A DNA stretch of 64,000 nt, taken from contig MNRQ01000022.1 in assembly GCA_001916035.1 (NCBI GenBank), forward strand, positions 1,248-65,247. The letters are read 5' to 3'. Origin of the DNA: Clostridium sp. 27_14. GTDB taxonomy: Bacteria; Bacillota; Clostridia; TANB77; CAG-508. Within the stretch, counting starts at the first letter, position 1. Each line of letters begins with the position of its first letter. A program made the position numbers and the translations under genes. Positions 35,929-45,139 of this stretch are shown here, piece after piece. The notes under the pieces are model-generated. The model did no database searches. It had not been told where the DNA came from and was given only the letters and a program-made list of their open reading frames with translations.

Positions 35929-36001
35929 ATGAAATGGAAAATAAGTGGAAAATAAGTGGAAAATATAATAAAAAGTATTTTTATGAAAGGATGGAGTAAA
36001 A

Positions 36002-37663
36002 ATGGATTATAAAGAGTTAGCAAATTTAATATTTCCAGATGCAAAACCAATAAGTTATTATGAAGAAAAATATCCAGAAAGAAAATTAGAAGAGGGAGCA
36101 ATAGTAACTAGATTTGCTCCAAGTCCAACAGGAGTAATGCATATAGGTGGATTATATCAAGGACTAATAGCAAAGAAATTAGCTGAACAAACACAAGGAG
36201 TATTTTTCTTAAGAATAGAAGATACAGATCAAAAAAGAGAAGTAGAAAATGGAATAAAAGGAATTGTTGAGTCATTAAAAGATTTTGATATAGAACCAGA
36301 TGAAGGGATGACATCAGAAACAGAAGAAAAAGGAGAGTATGGACCATATAAACAAAGTTTGAGGAAAGAAATATATCAGGCTTATGCAAAATATTTAATA
36401 GAACAAGGTAAAGCATATCCATGTTTTTGTTCACAAGAAGAATTAAATCAAATAAGAGAAAAACAAGAAGCAGCAAAGATAAGACCTGGATATTATGGAA
36501 TATGGGCCAAGTGTAGAGGTCTAACTGTTGAAGAGATGGCGAAAAAAATAGAGTCTGGGGAAGATTGTATAATACGTTTAAAATCACCAGGGAGAGAAGA
36601 TAGAAAAATAAAACATAAAGATGTAATAAAAGGTAATGTAGAATTTCCTGAAAATGACCAAGATGTAGTAATAATAAAAGCAGATGGGTTACCAACATAT
36701 CATTTTGCTCATGCTGTTGATGATCATTTAATGCATACAACTCATGTAATAAGAGGTGATGAATGGTTATCATCTGTACCATTACATTTACAATTATTCC
36801 AAGTTTTAGGATTTAAAGCTCCTAAGTATGCACATATTGCACCAATAATGAAAAATGATGATGGAAATAAACGTAAATTAAGTAAAAGGAAAGATCCAGA
36901 AGCAGCAGTTAGTTATTATGCTGAACAAGGTATTCCTAAAGAAGCAGTAAAAGAATATTTGTTGAATATTGCTAATTCTACATTTGAAAACTGGAGAAGA
37001 GCTAATCCATATAAAGGAATAGAAGAGTTTGATTTACAATTAAATAAGATGAGTGTTAGTGGAGCTTTATTTGATATGGTAAAACTTTTAGATGTGTCAA
37101 AAATAGTAATATCAAAGATGTCAGCTGATGATGTTTATAGTAGTTCTTTAGATTGGGCTAAGAAACAAGATGAGGAATTAGCAAATTTATTAGAAAATCG
37201 AAAAGAATATTCTTTAAAAGTATTTGGAATAGAAAGAGGCAATAAAAAACCAAGAAAAGATATTTCAAAATGGTCAGATGTTAAAGAAAATATTTCTTAT
37301 ATGTATGATGAATTATTTGAGAAAGATAATAGTGAATATCAATATCAAGTTATAAATGATAAAGATGATATTAGAAGAATATTAGACTTATATGTTTCTA
37401 AATATTATAATTTTGAAGATGATAAACAAACTTGGTTTGATAAAATAAAAGAACTTGCTGGAGAAATGGGTTATGCAAAAGAAGTGAAAGAGTTTAAAGC
37501 AAATCCAGGTGTATATAAAGCTCATGTTGGTGATGTTAGTACAGTGTTGAGAGTGGCTTTGACTAAAAGAACAAATACACCAGATATGTATGAAATTATG
37601 CAGGTTTTGGGCAAAGATGTAATTGAATCTCGTTTTGAAATAGCAAAGGAAAATTTGAAATAA
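36002..37663 (+). CDS. gltX: glutamyl-tRNA synthetase
   Basis: Charges tRNA-Glu (and possibly tRNA-Gln, to be amidated by GatCAB). It is a 553-residue class I enzyme. RFAPSPTGVMHIGG (37-50) contains the HIGH-type motif, and KRKLSKRKDPE (about 290-300) contains the KMSKS-type loop. FLRIEDTDQKRE and HVIRGDEWLSS are typical of GluRS. It is longer than the ~485 residues of Bacillus GltX, with an N-terminal lead-in of ~33 residues and an extended C-terminal anticodon region. AAAGGATGGAG precedes the ATG. Confidence 0.93.
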   Translation: MDYKELANLIFPDAKPISYYEEKYPERKLEEGAIVTRFAPSPTGVMHIGGLYQGLIAKKLAEQTQGVFFLRIEDTDQKREVENGIKGIVESLKDFDIEPDEGMTSETEEKGEYGPYKQSLRKEIYQAYAKYLIEQGKAYPCFCSQEELNQIREKQEAAKIRPGYYGIWAKCRGLTVEEMAKKIESGEDCIIRLKSPGREDRKIKHKDVIKGNVEFPENDQDVVIIKADGLPTYHFAHAVDDHLMHTTHVIRGDEWLSSVPLHLQLFQVLGFKAPKYAHIAPIMKNDDGNKRKLSKRKDPEAAVSYYAEQGIPKEAVKEYLLNIANSTFENWRRANPYKGIEEFDLQLNKMSVSGALFDMVKLLDVSKIVISKMSADDVYSSSLDWAKKQDEELANLLENRKEYSLKVFGIERGNKKPRKDISKWSDVKENISYMYDELFEKDNSEYQYQVINDKDDIRRILDLYVSKYYNFEDDKQTWFDKIKELAGEMGYAKEVKEFKANPGVYKAHVGDVSTVLRVALTKRTNTPDMYEIMQVLGKDVIESRFEIAKENLK

Positions 37664-37747
37664 CTAAGGCTATGTTTTTAGTTTTGATGTATTTAGTTAA
37701 AATGTTTTGCTAAGAGTAAAAGAAATTAAATATAAAAGGATGATATT

Positions 37748-37927
37748 ATGGAGTATGAGATTGGTGATATTGTAAGAACTAAGAAACAACATCCTTGTGG
37801 GAGTAAATTGTGGGAAATTACAAGAGTTGGTGTTGATTTTAAATTAAAATGTCAAGGCTGTGGGCATGTGGTAGTTTTGGAGAGACAGAAGGCTTTGAAA
37901 ATGATTACAAAAAAGGTAACAAATTGA
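37748..37927 (+). CDS. DUF951 family protein
   Basis: A 59-residue protein: MEYEIGDIVRTKKQHPCGSK, then WEITRVGVDFKLKCQGCGHV. The HPCGS and CxGCGH motifs mark the DUF951 family, small putative zinc proteins widespread in Firmicutes with no known role. The start has AAAAGGATG upstream, and the stop is TGA. It follows gltX by 84 bases. Confidence 0.88.
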   Translation: MEYEIGDIVRTKKQHPCGSKLWEITRVGVDFKLKCQGCGHVVVLERQKALKMITKKVTN

Positions 37928-37988
37928 CAAAATTTTAATAAGATATACTAATAGTATTTATTTAATACTATGTAGGAGGTGACTTTGT

Positions 37989-38267
37989 ATGGAGCCACAA
38001 GAAAAAGTATGTTGTTATGATAATACAAGACATGGTTGTGAATACAAAGAAGAAAATAAGAAAAATTGTTTAGGAATAATAGCAACAATATTGCTTGCAG
38101 CATTTACAACTGTAATTGGAATAATATTGGGAGCATCATTAGCAGGAACATTTTTAGATGCTTTAGCAGCAATTATAGTATTAGCAGTTGTTTTGGGATT
38201 ATTTTTGATTTTAACAATTATATTATTGATTTGTAAGAAAAATAAAAAACATCATTGTTGTAGATAG
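37989..38267 (+). CDS. small cysteine-rich membrane protein of unknown function
   Basis: 92 residues. A cytosolic or exposed N-terminus with Cys-Cys and further Cys (CCYDNTRHGC, about 8-17) is followed by two adjacent membrane spans (about 27-49 and 54-81) and a short basic, His/Cys tail (KKNKKHHCCR). The Cys/His ends could bind metal. I do not recognise the family. AGGAGGTGA lies before the ATG. A possible weak promoter overlaps the DUF951 stop (TTGACA at 37924). Confidence 0.65.
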   Translation: MEPQEKVCCYDNTRHGCEYKEENKKNCLGIIATILLAAFTTVIGIILGASLAGTFLDALAAIIVLAVVLGLFLILTIILLICKKNKKHHCCR

Positions 38268-38271
38268 ATAA

Positions 38272-38420
38272 GAACAAAAGCGGACATTAAAAACATTGGC
38301 ACTTATTAGAACATTTTAAAGTCCGCGTCTTTGTTCTCGCGCGAAATTTGCAAAGCAAATTTCTGTGCATTATTATATTTTCTATTCTAGGAAGTTCGGA
38401 GAACTTTCCTAGAATAGAAA
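38272..38420 (-). repeat. R1 dispersed palindromic element (reverse), 38.3 kb
   Basis: A complete inverted copy (c-b-a on the plus strand) with the extended CTAGGAAGTTC/GAACTTTCCTAG module a, as in copy 2. It begins four bases after the stop of the small membrane protein and abuts the engB terminator. Confidence 0.87.
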
Positions 38421-38463
38421 AAAGAACTTTGTAAAATTAATATTTTATAATGTTCTTTTTTTT
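38418..38463. terminator. bidirectional terminator after engB
   Basis: AAAAAAGAAC/GTTCTTTTTT with an inner GTAAAAT/ATTTTAT stem, between the convergent small membrane gene and engB. Confidence 0.75.
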
Positions 38464-38477
38464 GGATTTATATTATT

Positions 38478-39062
38478 TTAAGAGTTGAAATTCTCTAAAA
38501 AGTCCCATACTGCTTCACTATAGTTTTTTCTTTCAGATGAAAATGGTAGAGTGGTAATATCTAGCATAGGATTTAGAAATTGTTGGATTTTTTTTACTTC
38601 AGTGTCTACTTTTGTTATTGCAATTTTGTCAGCTTTATTTGCTAAGATTAGGCAAGGTAAACCTGCACGAATAATGTAGTCATACATTAATTTATCATTA
38701 GCTGTGGGGGTATGTCTAATGTCTACTAGAAAAATAACTAATGTTATTTGTTCACGATGTTGTAAATAGTATTCTATAAAATTACCTACTTGTTCTTGTT
38801 CTTTTTTTGACATTTTGCTGTAGCCATAACCTGGAAGATCAACAAAGTAAAATAGGTTGTCCATATTATAAAAATTTATTTGACGTGTTTTTCCTGGTTC
38901 ACTACTTGTTCTGGCTAGCTTTTTTCTGTTAATCATAGTGTTTATAAAACTTGATTTTCCTACATTTGATTTTCCTACTAGTACGATTTCTGGTAAGTTA
39001 TTTTTTGGATATTGTTTTGGACTAACAGCAGATATTTCGAATTTTGGATCTTTTATAATCAT
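38478..39062 (-). CDS. engB: ribosome-assembly GTPase EngB (YsxC)
   Basis: 194 residues, TRAFAC GTPase. G1 is VGKSNVGKSSF (about 29-39), G3 is DLPGYGYSKM, and G4 is ANKADKI (about 139-145). EngB acts late in 50S assembly. An ATG six codons upstream (39080) lies within the AAAGGAAT ribosome site that serves 39062, so 39062 is chosen. It is downstream of serS on the same strand but beyond a terminator. Confidence 0.94.
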   Translation of the reverse strand: MIIKDPKFEISAVSPKQYPKNNLPEIVLVGKSNVGKSSFINTMINRKKLARTSSEPGKTRQINFYNMDNLFYFVDLPGYGYSKMSKKEQEQVGNFIEYYLQHREQITLVIFLVDIRHTPTANDKLMYDYIIRAGLPCLILANKADKIAITKVDTEVKKIQQFLNPMLDITTLPFSSERKNYSEAVWDFLENFNS

Positions 39063-39088
39063 ATATTTTATTCCTTTCATTTAATATA

Positions 39089-39119
39089 AAAGTCTTTTGC
39101 TATGTGCACAAAAGACTTT
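39089..39119 (-). terminator. terminator after serS
   Basis: AAAGTCTTTTG/CAAAAGACTTT stem with a short T-run on the minus strand, between serS and engB. Confidence 0.7.
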
Positions 39120-39177
39120 ATATTAGTAATTTTTTTAGATTTATTCTATTTGATTTTAGTGTTATAATTTGGTTATA

Positions 39178-40464
39178 TTAATTTTTTGGTGTTATTTTTT
39201 CTATTCCACCCATATAAGGTCTTAGGACTTCTGGAATAGTGATACTACCATCTTCATTGTAGTTGTTTTCAATAACTGCAATTAGACCTCTAGGAGTTGC
39301 AACAACTGTGTTGTTTAGTGTATGTACAAAATAAGTTCCATTTTCTCCTTTAGCTCTAATTCCTAAACGTCTAGCTTGGGCATCACCTAAGGTAGAACAA
39401 CTGCAAACTTCAAAATATTTTTGTTGTCTTGGACTCCATGCTTCTATGTCACAAGATTTTACTTTTAAGTCTGCTAAGTCTCCTGAGCAACAGTCAAGTT
39501 GTCTTACAGGTACATTGAAATTTCTGAATAAGTCAACACTTAATTTCCACATTTTGTTGTACCAATTCATAGATTCTTCTGGTTCACAAAGGACAATCAT
39601 TTCTTGTTTTTCGAATTGATGTACACGATATAAACCTCTTTCTTCTAGTCCATGTGAACCTATTTCTTTTCTGAAACAAGGTGAGTAAGATGTCATTGTG
39701 ATTGGTAAGTCTGATTTTTTGATTATTTGGTCTTTAAATTTACCTATCATTGAGTGTTCAGATGTACCAATTAAAAATAAATCTTCTCCTTCAATTTTAT
39801 ACATCATTGCATCCATCTCTTCAAAACTCATAACACCATTTACAACATCAGAACGAATCATGAATGGTGGAATGCAATAAGTAAAGCCATTATTAATCAT
39901 ATAGTCTCTTGCATAGGCAAGCATTGCTTCATGTAGTCTAGCTATGTCTCCAATTAGGTAATAAAATCCCATACCGCTTGTTCGTCCAGCACTTTCTTTG
40001 TCTAGTCCGTTAAAACGATTTATAATATCTGCGTGATGTGGAATTTCATAGTCTGGTACTTTAGGTTCACCAAATCTTTGTACCTCTACATTTTCAGAGT
40101 CGTCTTTTCCAATAGGAACACTGGCATCCATAATATTAGGGATTTTCATCATTTTTTCTTTTATTTGCTCAGTGTATTCTGTTTCTAATTTTTCATTTTT
40201 ATCAAGTTCTTCATTGATTTTTTGAACTTGTTGCTTAATTTTTTCTGCTTCTTCTTTTTGACCATTTTTCATAAGTCCACCTATTTGTGCACTTAAACTT
40301 TTTCTTTCTGATCTTAAATTGTCTCCATTTAATTTTACTTCTCTATTTTTTTTGTCTAATTCTATAACTTCATCAACTAATACTAATTTTTGTTCTTGAA
40401 ATTTGTTTTTAATATTTTCTTTTACAATATCAGGGTTTTCTCTTAAAAATTTAATGTCTATCAT
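39178..40464 (-). CDS. serS: seryl-tRNA synthetase
   Basis: A 428-residue class II enzyme. The N-terminal coiled-coil arm (about 25-100, rich in Lys/Glu) binds the long variable arm of tRNA-Ser. Motif 2 FRKEIGSHG and EERGLYRVHQFEKQE (about 265-290) and motif 3 ATPRGLIAVIENN near the C-terminus are present. The start ATG 40464 follows AAAGAAAGGAAG and overlaps the DUF1653 gene by 14 bases. A longer in-frame start at 40500 lacks support. Confidence 0.96.
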   Translation of the reverse strand: MIDIKFLRENPDIVKENIKNKFQEQKLVLVDEVIELDKKNREVKLNGDNLRSERKSLSAQIGGLMKNGQKEEAEKIKQQVQKINEELDKNEKLETEYTEQIKEKMMKIPNIMDASVPIGKDDSENVEVQRFGEPKVPDYEIPHHADIINRFNGLDKESAGRTSGMGFYYLIGDIARLHEAMLAYARDYMINNGFTYCIPPFMIRSDVVNGVMSFEEMDAMMYKIEGEDLFLIGTSEHSMIGKFKDQIIKKSDLPITMTSYSPCFRKEIGSHGLEERGLYRVHQFEKQEMIVLCEPEESMNWYNKMWKLSVDLFRNFNVPVRQLDCCSGDLADLKVKSCDIEAWSPRQQKYFEVCSCSTLGDAQARRLGIRAKGENGTYFVHTLNNTVVATPRGLIAVIENNYNEDGSITIPEVLRPYMGGIEKITPKN

Positions 40465-40732
40465 ATATTTCTTCCTTTCTTTTTTGTGTATCAAAATCAT
40501 TAACTAGCTCAAAACGTGATTTTTGACCAGTTATATTGTCAGGTCTTTCTGGTATTTGTTCTAAAAACATTTTTTCAGGTCTTATCCAAAGTGAACGACC
40601 GTCTTCTCTGTCATATAGAGGTTTATAAACAACCATTCTTTCTTGTGTTTCCGAGTCATAAGCAATGTCTTCTACAAAATAATAATTTCCTTTAAAATGG
40701 CGGTAAACTTTTCCTATTTTTACTGTATCCAT
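40451..40732 (-). CDS. DUF1653 domain protein
   Basis: 93 residues. GKVYRHFKGNYYFVEDIAYDS, VVYKPLYDREDGRSLWIRP and MFLE fit DUF1653, a small beta-rich domain of unknown function. The C-terminal ~30 residues go beyond the domain and overlap the serS start, so serS may be translationally coupled to it. TAAGGAGG precedes the ATG. Confidence 0.85.
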   Translation of the reverse strand: MDTVKIGKVYRHFKGNYYFVEDIAYDSETQERMVVYKPLYDREDGRSLWIRPEKMFLEQIPERPDNITGQKSRFELVNDFDTQKRKEEIYDRH

Positions 40733-40977
40733 TATTAAAAACCTCCTTATAATAATTTGAATAGTCTAATTATACAACATTTTCTAATAAATGGCAACAA
40801 ATTGGGTAAAATAAAAAAAGAAACCTGTTGATGCAATTTGATGAAAATAGATATAAATATATTAAAGAGATTTTATTTGTGTTGGTTGTATGAGCAAAGA
40901 TAAATGATAATTTTTTTGGATTGAGAGAATAAAAATATGTAATGATTTTTGAAAGTAAAAGGAAAGTGGTGATTTTT

Positions 40978-41823
40978 TTGTTTTATGAGTTTGTAAAGTT
41001 TGTTATTTATTCTGGTGTGATAGTTTTAATATCAAAATATATTTTGGTTAGAACTTTGAGGAATTTAGCGGAAAATTTGAATTTAAAACCTAAAATGGTT
41101 GGAGATATAGCTGGATATGCTACTTCTGTGCCTGAACTTTTGACAATTTCTGCCTCAAGTATAAGAGGTTTAACTAGTGCAAGTATTTATAATATATTAA
41201 GTTCAAATATTATAAATTTGGTACAGTATATTGGTTCAATTTTGTTAAATAAAAATAGAAAGGCTTTTGAGAATAAAGCCATAAAAATTGATATAATTTT
41301 AGTGTTACTTACAATAGCTATTCCTTTATTATTAATGTGGTTAAATATCGAATTAAATATAAAAATTGTTCCAATATTTGTATTACTGTATATTTTGTTT
41401 ATTTATATAAATAGTAATGTGCATAAGTTATATTTATCACTACAGGATAGAGAATTAGAGAAAAAAATACAGAAGGAGGGGGAAAGAGAGGCTGGAAATA
41501 CTAGAAAGACTTTGCTATATGTAGTTATTTTAATTGTTACTGGAATTTTGCTGTTTGTTGTTGGTGATTTGCTTGGTGAAACCTTAGAGAATTTGGCTAG
41601 TTTGTTTAATGTTTCAGAAACAATTATTGGTGTTTTGTTAGGGTTTGCAACTAGTATTCCTGAGCTTATAACTTTTTTTGAGGCACAAAAACATTATAAA
41701 AATCAAAATAGTGATGATATTTTAGGGGTTGTTGAGGCTACAAATAATTTATTGACTTCGAATATTTTAAATTTGTTTGTTATTCAGACAATAGGTATTT
41801 TGATATATGTAATAGTAAATTGA
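40978..41823 (+). CDS. Na+/Ca2+ exchanger-family (CaCA) membrane transporter
   Basis: About 281 residues with two inverted halves of roughly five membrane spans each. The alpha-repeats are visible: GDIAGYATSVPELLTISASS (first half) and GVLLGFATSIPELITFFEA (second half), each followed by SNIINL or SNILNL. A central charged loop (about 165-190, LEKKIQKEGEREAG) separates them. The ion is not known. The TTG at 40978 fits GGAAAG best; GTGs at 40966 and 40969 are alternatives. It is a single gene. Confidence 0.85.
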   Translation: MFYEFVKFVIYSGVIVLISKYILVRTLRNLAENLNLKPKMVGDIAGYATSVPELLTISASSIRGLTSASIYNILSSNIINLVQYIGSILLNKNRKAFENKAIKIDIILVLLTIAIPLLLMWLNIELNIKIVPIFVLLYILFIYINSNVHKLYLSLQDRELEKKIQKEGEREAGNTRKTLLYVVILIVTGILLFVVGDLLGETLENLASLFNVSETIIGVLLGFATSIPELITFFEAQKHYKNQNSDDILGVVEATNNLLTSNILNLFVIQTIGILIYVIVN

Positions 41824-41889
41824 TTATGAATAGGAAAAATATGAGAAATAAAGAAATGGCATGGTGACCTTATCATAGAATATTCATAT

Positions 41890-41919
41890 AAAGAAATGGC
41901 AAGGGATTGCTATTTCTTT
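41890..41919 (+). terminator. terminator after the CaCA transporter
   Basis: AAAGAAATGGC/GCTATTTCTTT stem with a T-rich end. A partial direct repeat of its left arm (AAAGAAATGGCATGG) lies 42 bases upstream. Confidence 0.65.
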
Positions 41920-42000
41920 TAATTTATAGTAAAATATATAAAGCAAAAGTTGAGAATTTGAAGAAAAAGTAAAAACAACAAGAAGAAAGAAAGTGGAAAA

Positions 42001-42924
42001 ATGACAATAAAAGAAGCAATAAAAAGAGGAATAGAAGAACTGAATAAAAATGAAATAGAGAAACCACATCTAAAAGCGAGAATGTTATTAGAGAATATAT
42101 TAGAAAAGTCAAGACAATATATAATAGCAAATGATGAAATGAATTTGAATGATGAGCAAGAAAATAAATATTTTTGTAAGATTGAAAAGGCAATTCAACA
42201 TATACCTATTGAGTATTTGATAAATAAAAAGGAATTTATGGGAATTGATTTTTATGTTGATGAAAATGTTTTGATACCAAGGCAGGATACAGAAATTTTA
42301 GTTGAAGAAGTTATCAGAATTTTGAAAATGTTTGACAAGAAATATTTAAGGTCAGATATAGAAAGAGAAAATAATAACACACAAATATTTGGAGATAAAA
42401 AAGATACTAAAGAATTAAAAGTATTAGATATGTGTACAGGTAGTGGTTCTATAGCAATATCAATAGCTAAATATGTAAAGGAAAGTATAATAGATGCTGT
42501 TGATATAAGTAAAAAGGCTTTGGATATTGTACAGAAAAATGCTAAAAATAATGGAGTAATAGAGTGTGTTAATGTAATAGAGTCGAATTTATTTGAAAAT
42601 TTGGAAGATAAAAAATATAACATTATAGTTTCTAATCCACCGTATATAAGGAAAAATATAATTAATACATTAGATAAACAGGTACAAAATGAACCATTAA
42701 TAGCTTTAGATGGTGGAGATGATGGGTTAGATTTTTATAAAAGAATAATAAGTGAGGCTCCTAAACATTTGAAACAACATGGATATTTGTGTTTTGAGAT
42801 AGGGTATGACCAAAAAGAAGATGTACAGGATTTATTAAAATGTGAAAATAGATATATTGATATATATTCTAAGAAAGATTTATATGGTAATGATAGAATA
42901 GTTATAGCAAAATTGAAAAGTTAA
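42001..42924 (+). CDS. prmC: peptide chain release factor methyltransferase PrmC
   Basis: Methylates the GGQ glutamine of RF1 and RF2. Residues 1-~80 form the helical substrate domain. The SAM motif VLDMCTGSGSIAIS is at about 141-154 and the catalytic SNPPY at 211-215. The 307-residue length exceeds the usual ~285 because of a charged insertion around residues 110-135 (EVIRILKM... to KELKV). It starts the prmC-whiA-hemW stretch. In many Firmicutes prmC neighbours prfA, which is not here. Confidence 0.93.
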   Translation: MTIKEAIKRGIEELNKNEIEKPHLKARMLLENILEKSRQYIIANDEMNLNDEQENKYFCKIEKAIQHIPIEYLINKKEFMGIDFYVDENVLIPRQDTEILVEEVIRILKMFDKKYLRSDIERENNNTQIFGDKKDTKELKVLDMCTGSGSIAISIAKYVKESIIDAVDISKKALDIVQKNAKNNGVIECVNVIESNLFENLEDKKYNIIVSNPPYIRKNIINTLDKQVQNEPLIALDGGDDGLDFYKRIISEAPKHLKQHGYLCFEIGYDQKEDVQDLLKCENRYIDIYSKKDLYGNDRIVIAKLKS

Positions 42925-43004
42925 CTTTCATAAATAGTTAAAAAATAAAAGGTATAAAAAAAGTATGTAAATTTTAGAGATTAGTTTAGAAAGGAGGAAG
43001 TTAA

Positions 43005-43919
43005 TTGTCTTTTTCGTCTGAGTTGAAAGAAGAGTTGAGTAAATTAAATACATTAGCTAATAAAGAATTAGTAAAATATGAATTGATAGGATATTTGATA
43101 ACTAATCATGCAATAATACAGAAAAATAAAATTTTAAGATATGCAACAGAAAGTGAATATAATATAAATAGATATTCAAAATTATTGTCAAATTTGAATA
43201 TAAATCATCAAATAGATGTTGAAGGTAATATGTTTGTTATACAATTTAAAATAAAAGAAATTCCTTTTTTGTTGGAATCTGTTTCTAATACTAAGACTAA
43301 TATATCATACACAGATATTAAGTGTGAGAATGATATTCAAGAAAGTAAAAAGGTTGAAGTTGAAAATGAAAAAGCAATGATAAGAGGAGCTTTTTTGGGT
43401 GCTGGTTCAGTAAATAATCCAGAAAGTAATTATCATTTGGAAATTGTTTTTTCAATAAGGGAAAATACTAAATATATAAAAGAGATGTTGCAAAATGATT
43501 TTAAAATATTCCCAAAGGAATTAGATATAGAAAATAAGACATCAATATATCTAAAAGAAGCGGAGTCAATATCAAATTTTTTAGCCCTTATAGGAGCTAA
43601 TAGGGCAATGTTAAAGTTTGAAGATGTGCGTATACAAAAAGAAATGAGGGGAAAAGTAAATAGAATTGTAAATTGTGAAACAGCAAATTTGAATAAGACT
43701 TTAAATGCTTCTATTGAACAAATAAATGCAATTAAAAAATTGCAAGAGACAGGAAATTTTAATAGATTAGATGATGGATTAAAAGAAGTTGCTTTATTAC
43801 GTTTGGAATATCCTAATATGTCATTAGTAGAACTTGGAAAAAAATTGAAAAATCCGATAGGAAAATCTGGAATTAATTATCGTTTAAAGAAAATTATGGA
43901 GATTGCTAGTTTTTCTTAA
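43005..43919 (+). CDS. whiA: sporulation/cell-division regulator WhiA
   Basis: 304 residues. An N-terminal LAGLIDADG-like domain (SSELKEELSKLN, GAFLGAGSVNNPESNYHLEI about 128-147) is followed by a C-terminal helix-turn-helix (about 220-300, with LRLEYPNMSLVELGKKL and PIGKSGINYRLKKI). WhiA affects division and nucleoid organisation in Firmicutes. The start is TTG with AAAGGAGG upstream. Its usual partners rapZ and yvcK are not adjacent. Confidence 0.94.
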   Translation: MSFSSELKEELSKLNTLANKELVKYELIGYLITNHAIIQKNKILRYATESEYNINRYSKLLSNLNINHQIDVEGNMFVIQFKIKEIPFLLESVSNTKTNISYTDIKCENDIQESKKVEVENEKAMIRGAFLGAGSVNNPESNYHLEIVFSIRENTKYIKEMLQNDFKIFPKELDIENKTSIYLKEAESISNFLALIGANRAMLKFEDVRIQKEMRGKVNRIVNCETANLNKTLNASIEQINAIKKLQETGNFNRLDDGLKEVALLRLEYPNMSLVELGKKLKNPIGKSGINYRLKKIMEIASFS

Positions 43920-43981
43920 AAGTAATATTTATATGCTAGTTATATTTGTTTAAAATGATGCTAGAAAGGAATGTAATTTTG

Positions 43982-45118
43982 ATGGAGAGAGAGTTAGGAA
44001 TATATGTGCATATACCGTTTTGTATAAAAAAATGTGCTTATTGTGATTTTATTTCATATCCAAATAAATTAGAAATGCAAAAGATGTATGTTGATAAGTT
44101 GTTGGAAGAAATGGATAATTCTAAGAAAATAATTGGTAAGTGCAATATTACATCTATATATATTGGTGGTGGTACACCTTCAGCTATTGATAGTGAATTA
44201 ATTAAAAAAATTATTTTTAAAATTAAAGAATTGGAAAGAAATAGTTTTGTACAAGAAGTTACAATAGAGGTTAATCCTGGTACTGTTACACAGCAAAAGT
44301 TGAATGATTATATAGAAGCGGGAATTAATAGATTAAGTATAGGATTGCAGTCAACAAATGATAATTTATTAAGGTTAATAGGAAGAATACATACATATCA
44401 AGAGTTTTTGAAAACTTATGAAATGGCAGTAAATACAGGCTTTAAAAATATAAATGTTGATTTAATGATAGGTTTGCCAAACCAAACAATAGGAGATATA
44501 AAAGAAAGTATTGATAAAATAACGAGTTTGAATCCAATGCCACAACATATTTCAGTGTATTCATTAATTGTTGAGCCAAATACATTAATGGAAAAATGGG
44601 TAAATGAAGAAAAATTTGATTTACCATTAGATGAAGAAGAAAGAAATCAATATGCTTATGTAAAAAATATTTTGGAACAAAAGGGATATAAACATTATGA
44701 AATATCTAATTTTTCATTGCCTGGTAAACAAGCTATTCATAATACAAATTGTTGGGAACAGAAAGAATATTTAGGTTTTGGTGCTGCTGCTCATTCGTAT
44801 TTTGATATGAAAAGGTTTTCTAATACAGATAGTTTGCACAAGTATTTGTCTGAAAGTTTTGAAAAGATTAGAATTATAGATGAAGTTCAAAATATAGAAG
44901 AGCAAGAAAAAGAGTTTATGATGTTAGGTTTGAGAAAGATTGATGGAGTAGGAATAGATGCTTTTAAAAATAAATTTGGAAAAAATCCTATTTTTTTGTT
45001 TAGAAAAGAAATTCAAAAATTAGTTGAACAGGGATTGCTTGAAGTGGATTTGAATCAAATTAGATTGACTAGAAAGGGTTTGGATTTGGCTAATATTGTG
45101 TGGGAGGAATTTGTCTAA
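43982..45118 (+). CDS. hemW: HemW-type radical SAM protein (coproporphyrinogen oxidase-like)
   Basis: 378 residues. Radical SAM cluster motif is CIKKCAYC (Cys14, 18, 21), and IYIGGGTPS (about 58-66) and NVDLMIGLPNQT follow. HemW is a haem chaperone, not an oxygen-independent coproporphyrinogen oxidase; the two are often confused. The ATG at 43982 follows AGAAAGGAATG; the longer in-frame start at 43946 is rejected. It lies 21 bases before the acyltransferase gene. Confidence 0.92.
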   Translation: MERELGIYVHIPFCIKKCAYCDFISYPNKLEMQKMYVDKLLEEMDNSKKIIGKCNITSIYIGGGTPSAIDSELIKKIIFKIKELERNSFVQEVTIEVNPGTVTQQKLNDYIEAGINRLSIGLQSTNDNLLRLIGRIHTYQEFLKTYEMAVNTGFKNINVDLMIGLPNQTIGDIKESIDKITSLNPMPQHISVYSLIVEPNTLMEKWVNEEKFDLPLDEEERNQYAYVKNILEQKGYKHYEISNFSLPGKQAIHNTNCWEQKEYLGFGAAAHSYFDMKRFSNTDSLHKYLSESFEKIRIIDEVQNIEEQEKEFMMLGLRKIDGVGIDAFKNKFGKNPIFLFRKEIQKLVEQGLLEVDLNQIRLTRKGLDLANIVWEEFV

Positions 45119-45139
45119 AGAGAGGAAAAGTGATAAAAA

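Noticed and set aside
35575..36001. T-box riboswitch upstream of gltX
   Set aside because: A terminator is present but no T-box sequence of the AGGGTGGNACCGCG type, nor a recognisable Stem I.
36108..36782. 224-residue minus-strand frame inside gltX
   Set aside because: Leucine- and histidine-rich antisense shadow of a clear aminoacyl-tRNA synthetase.
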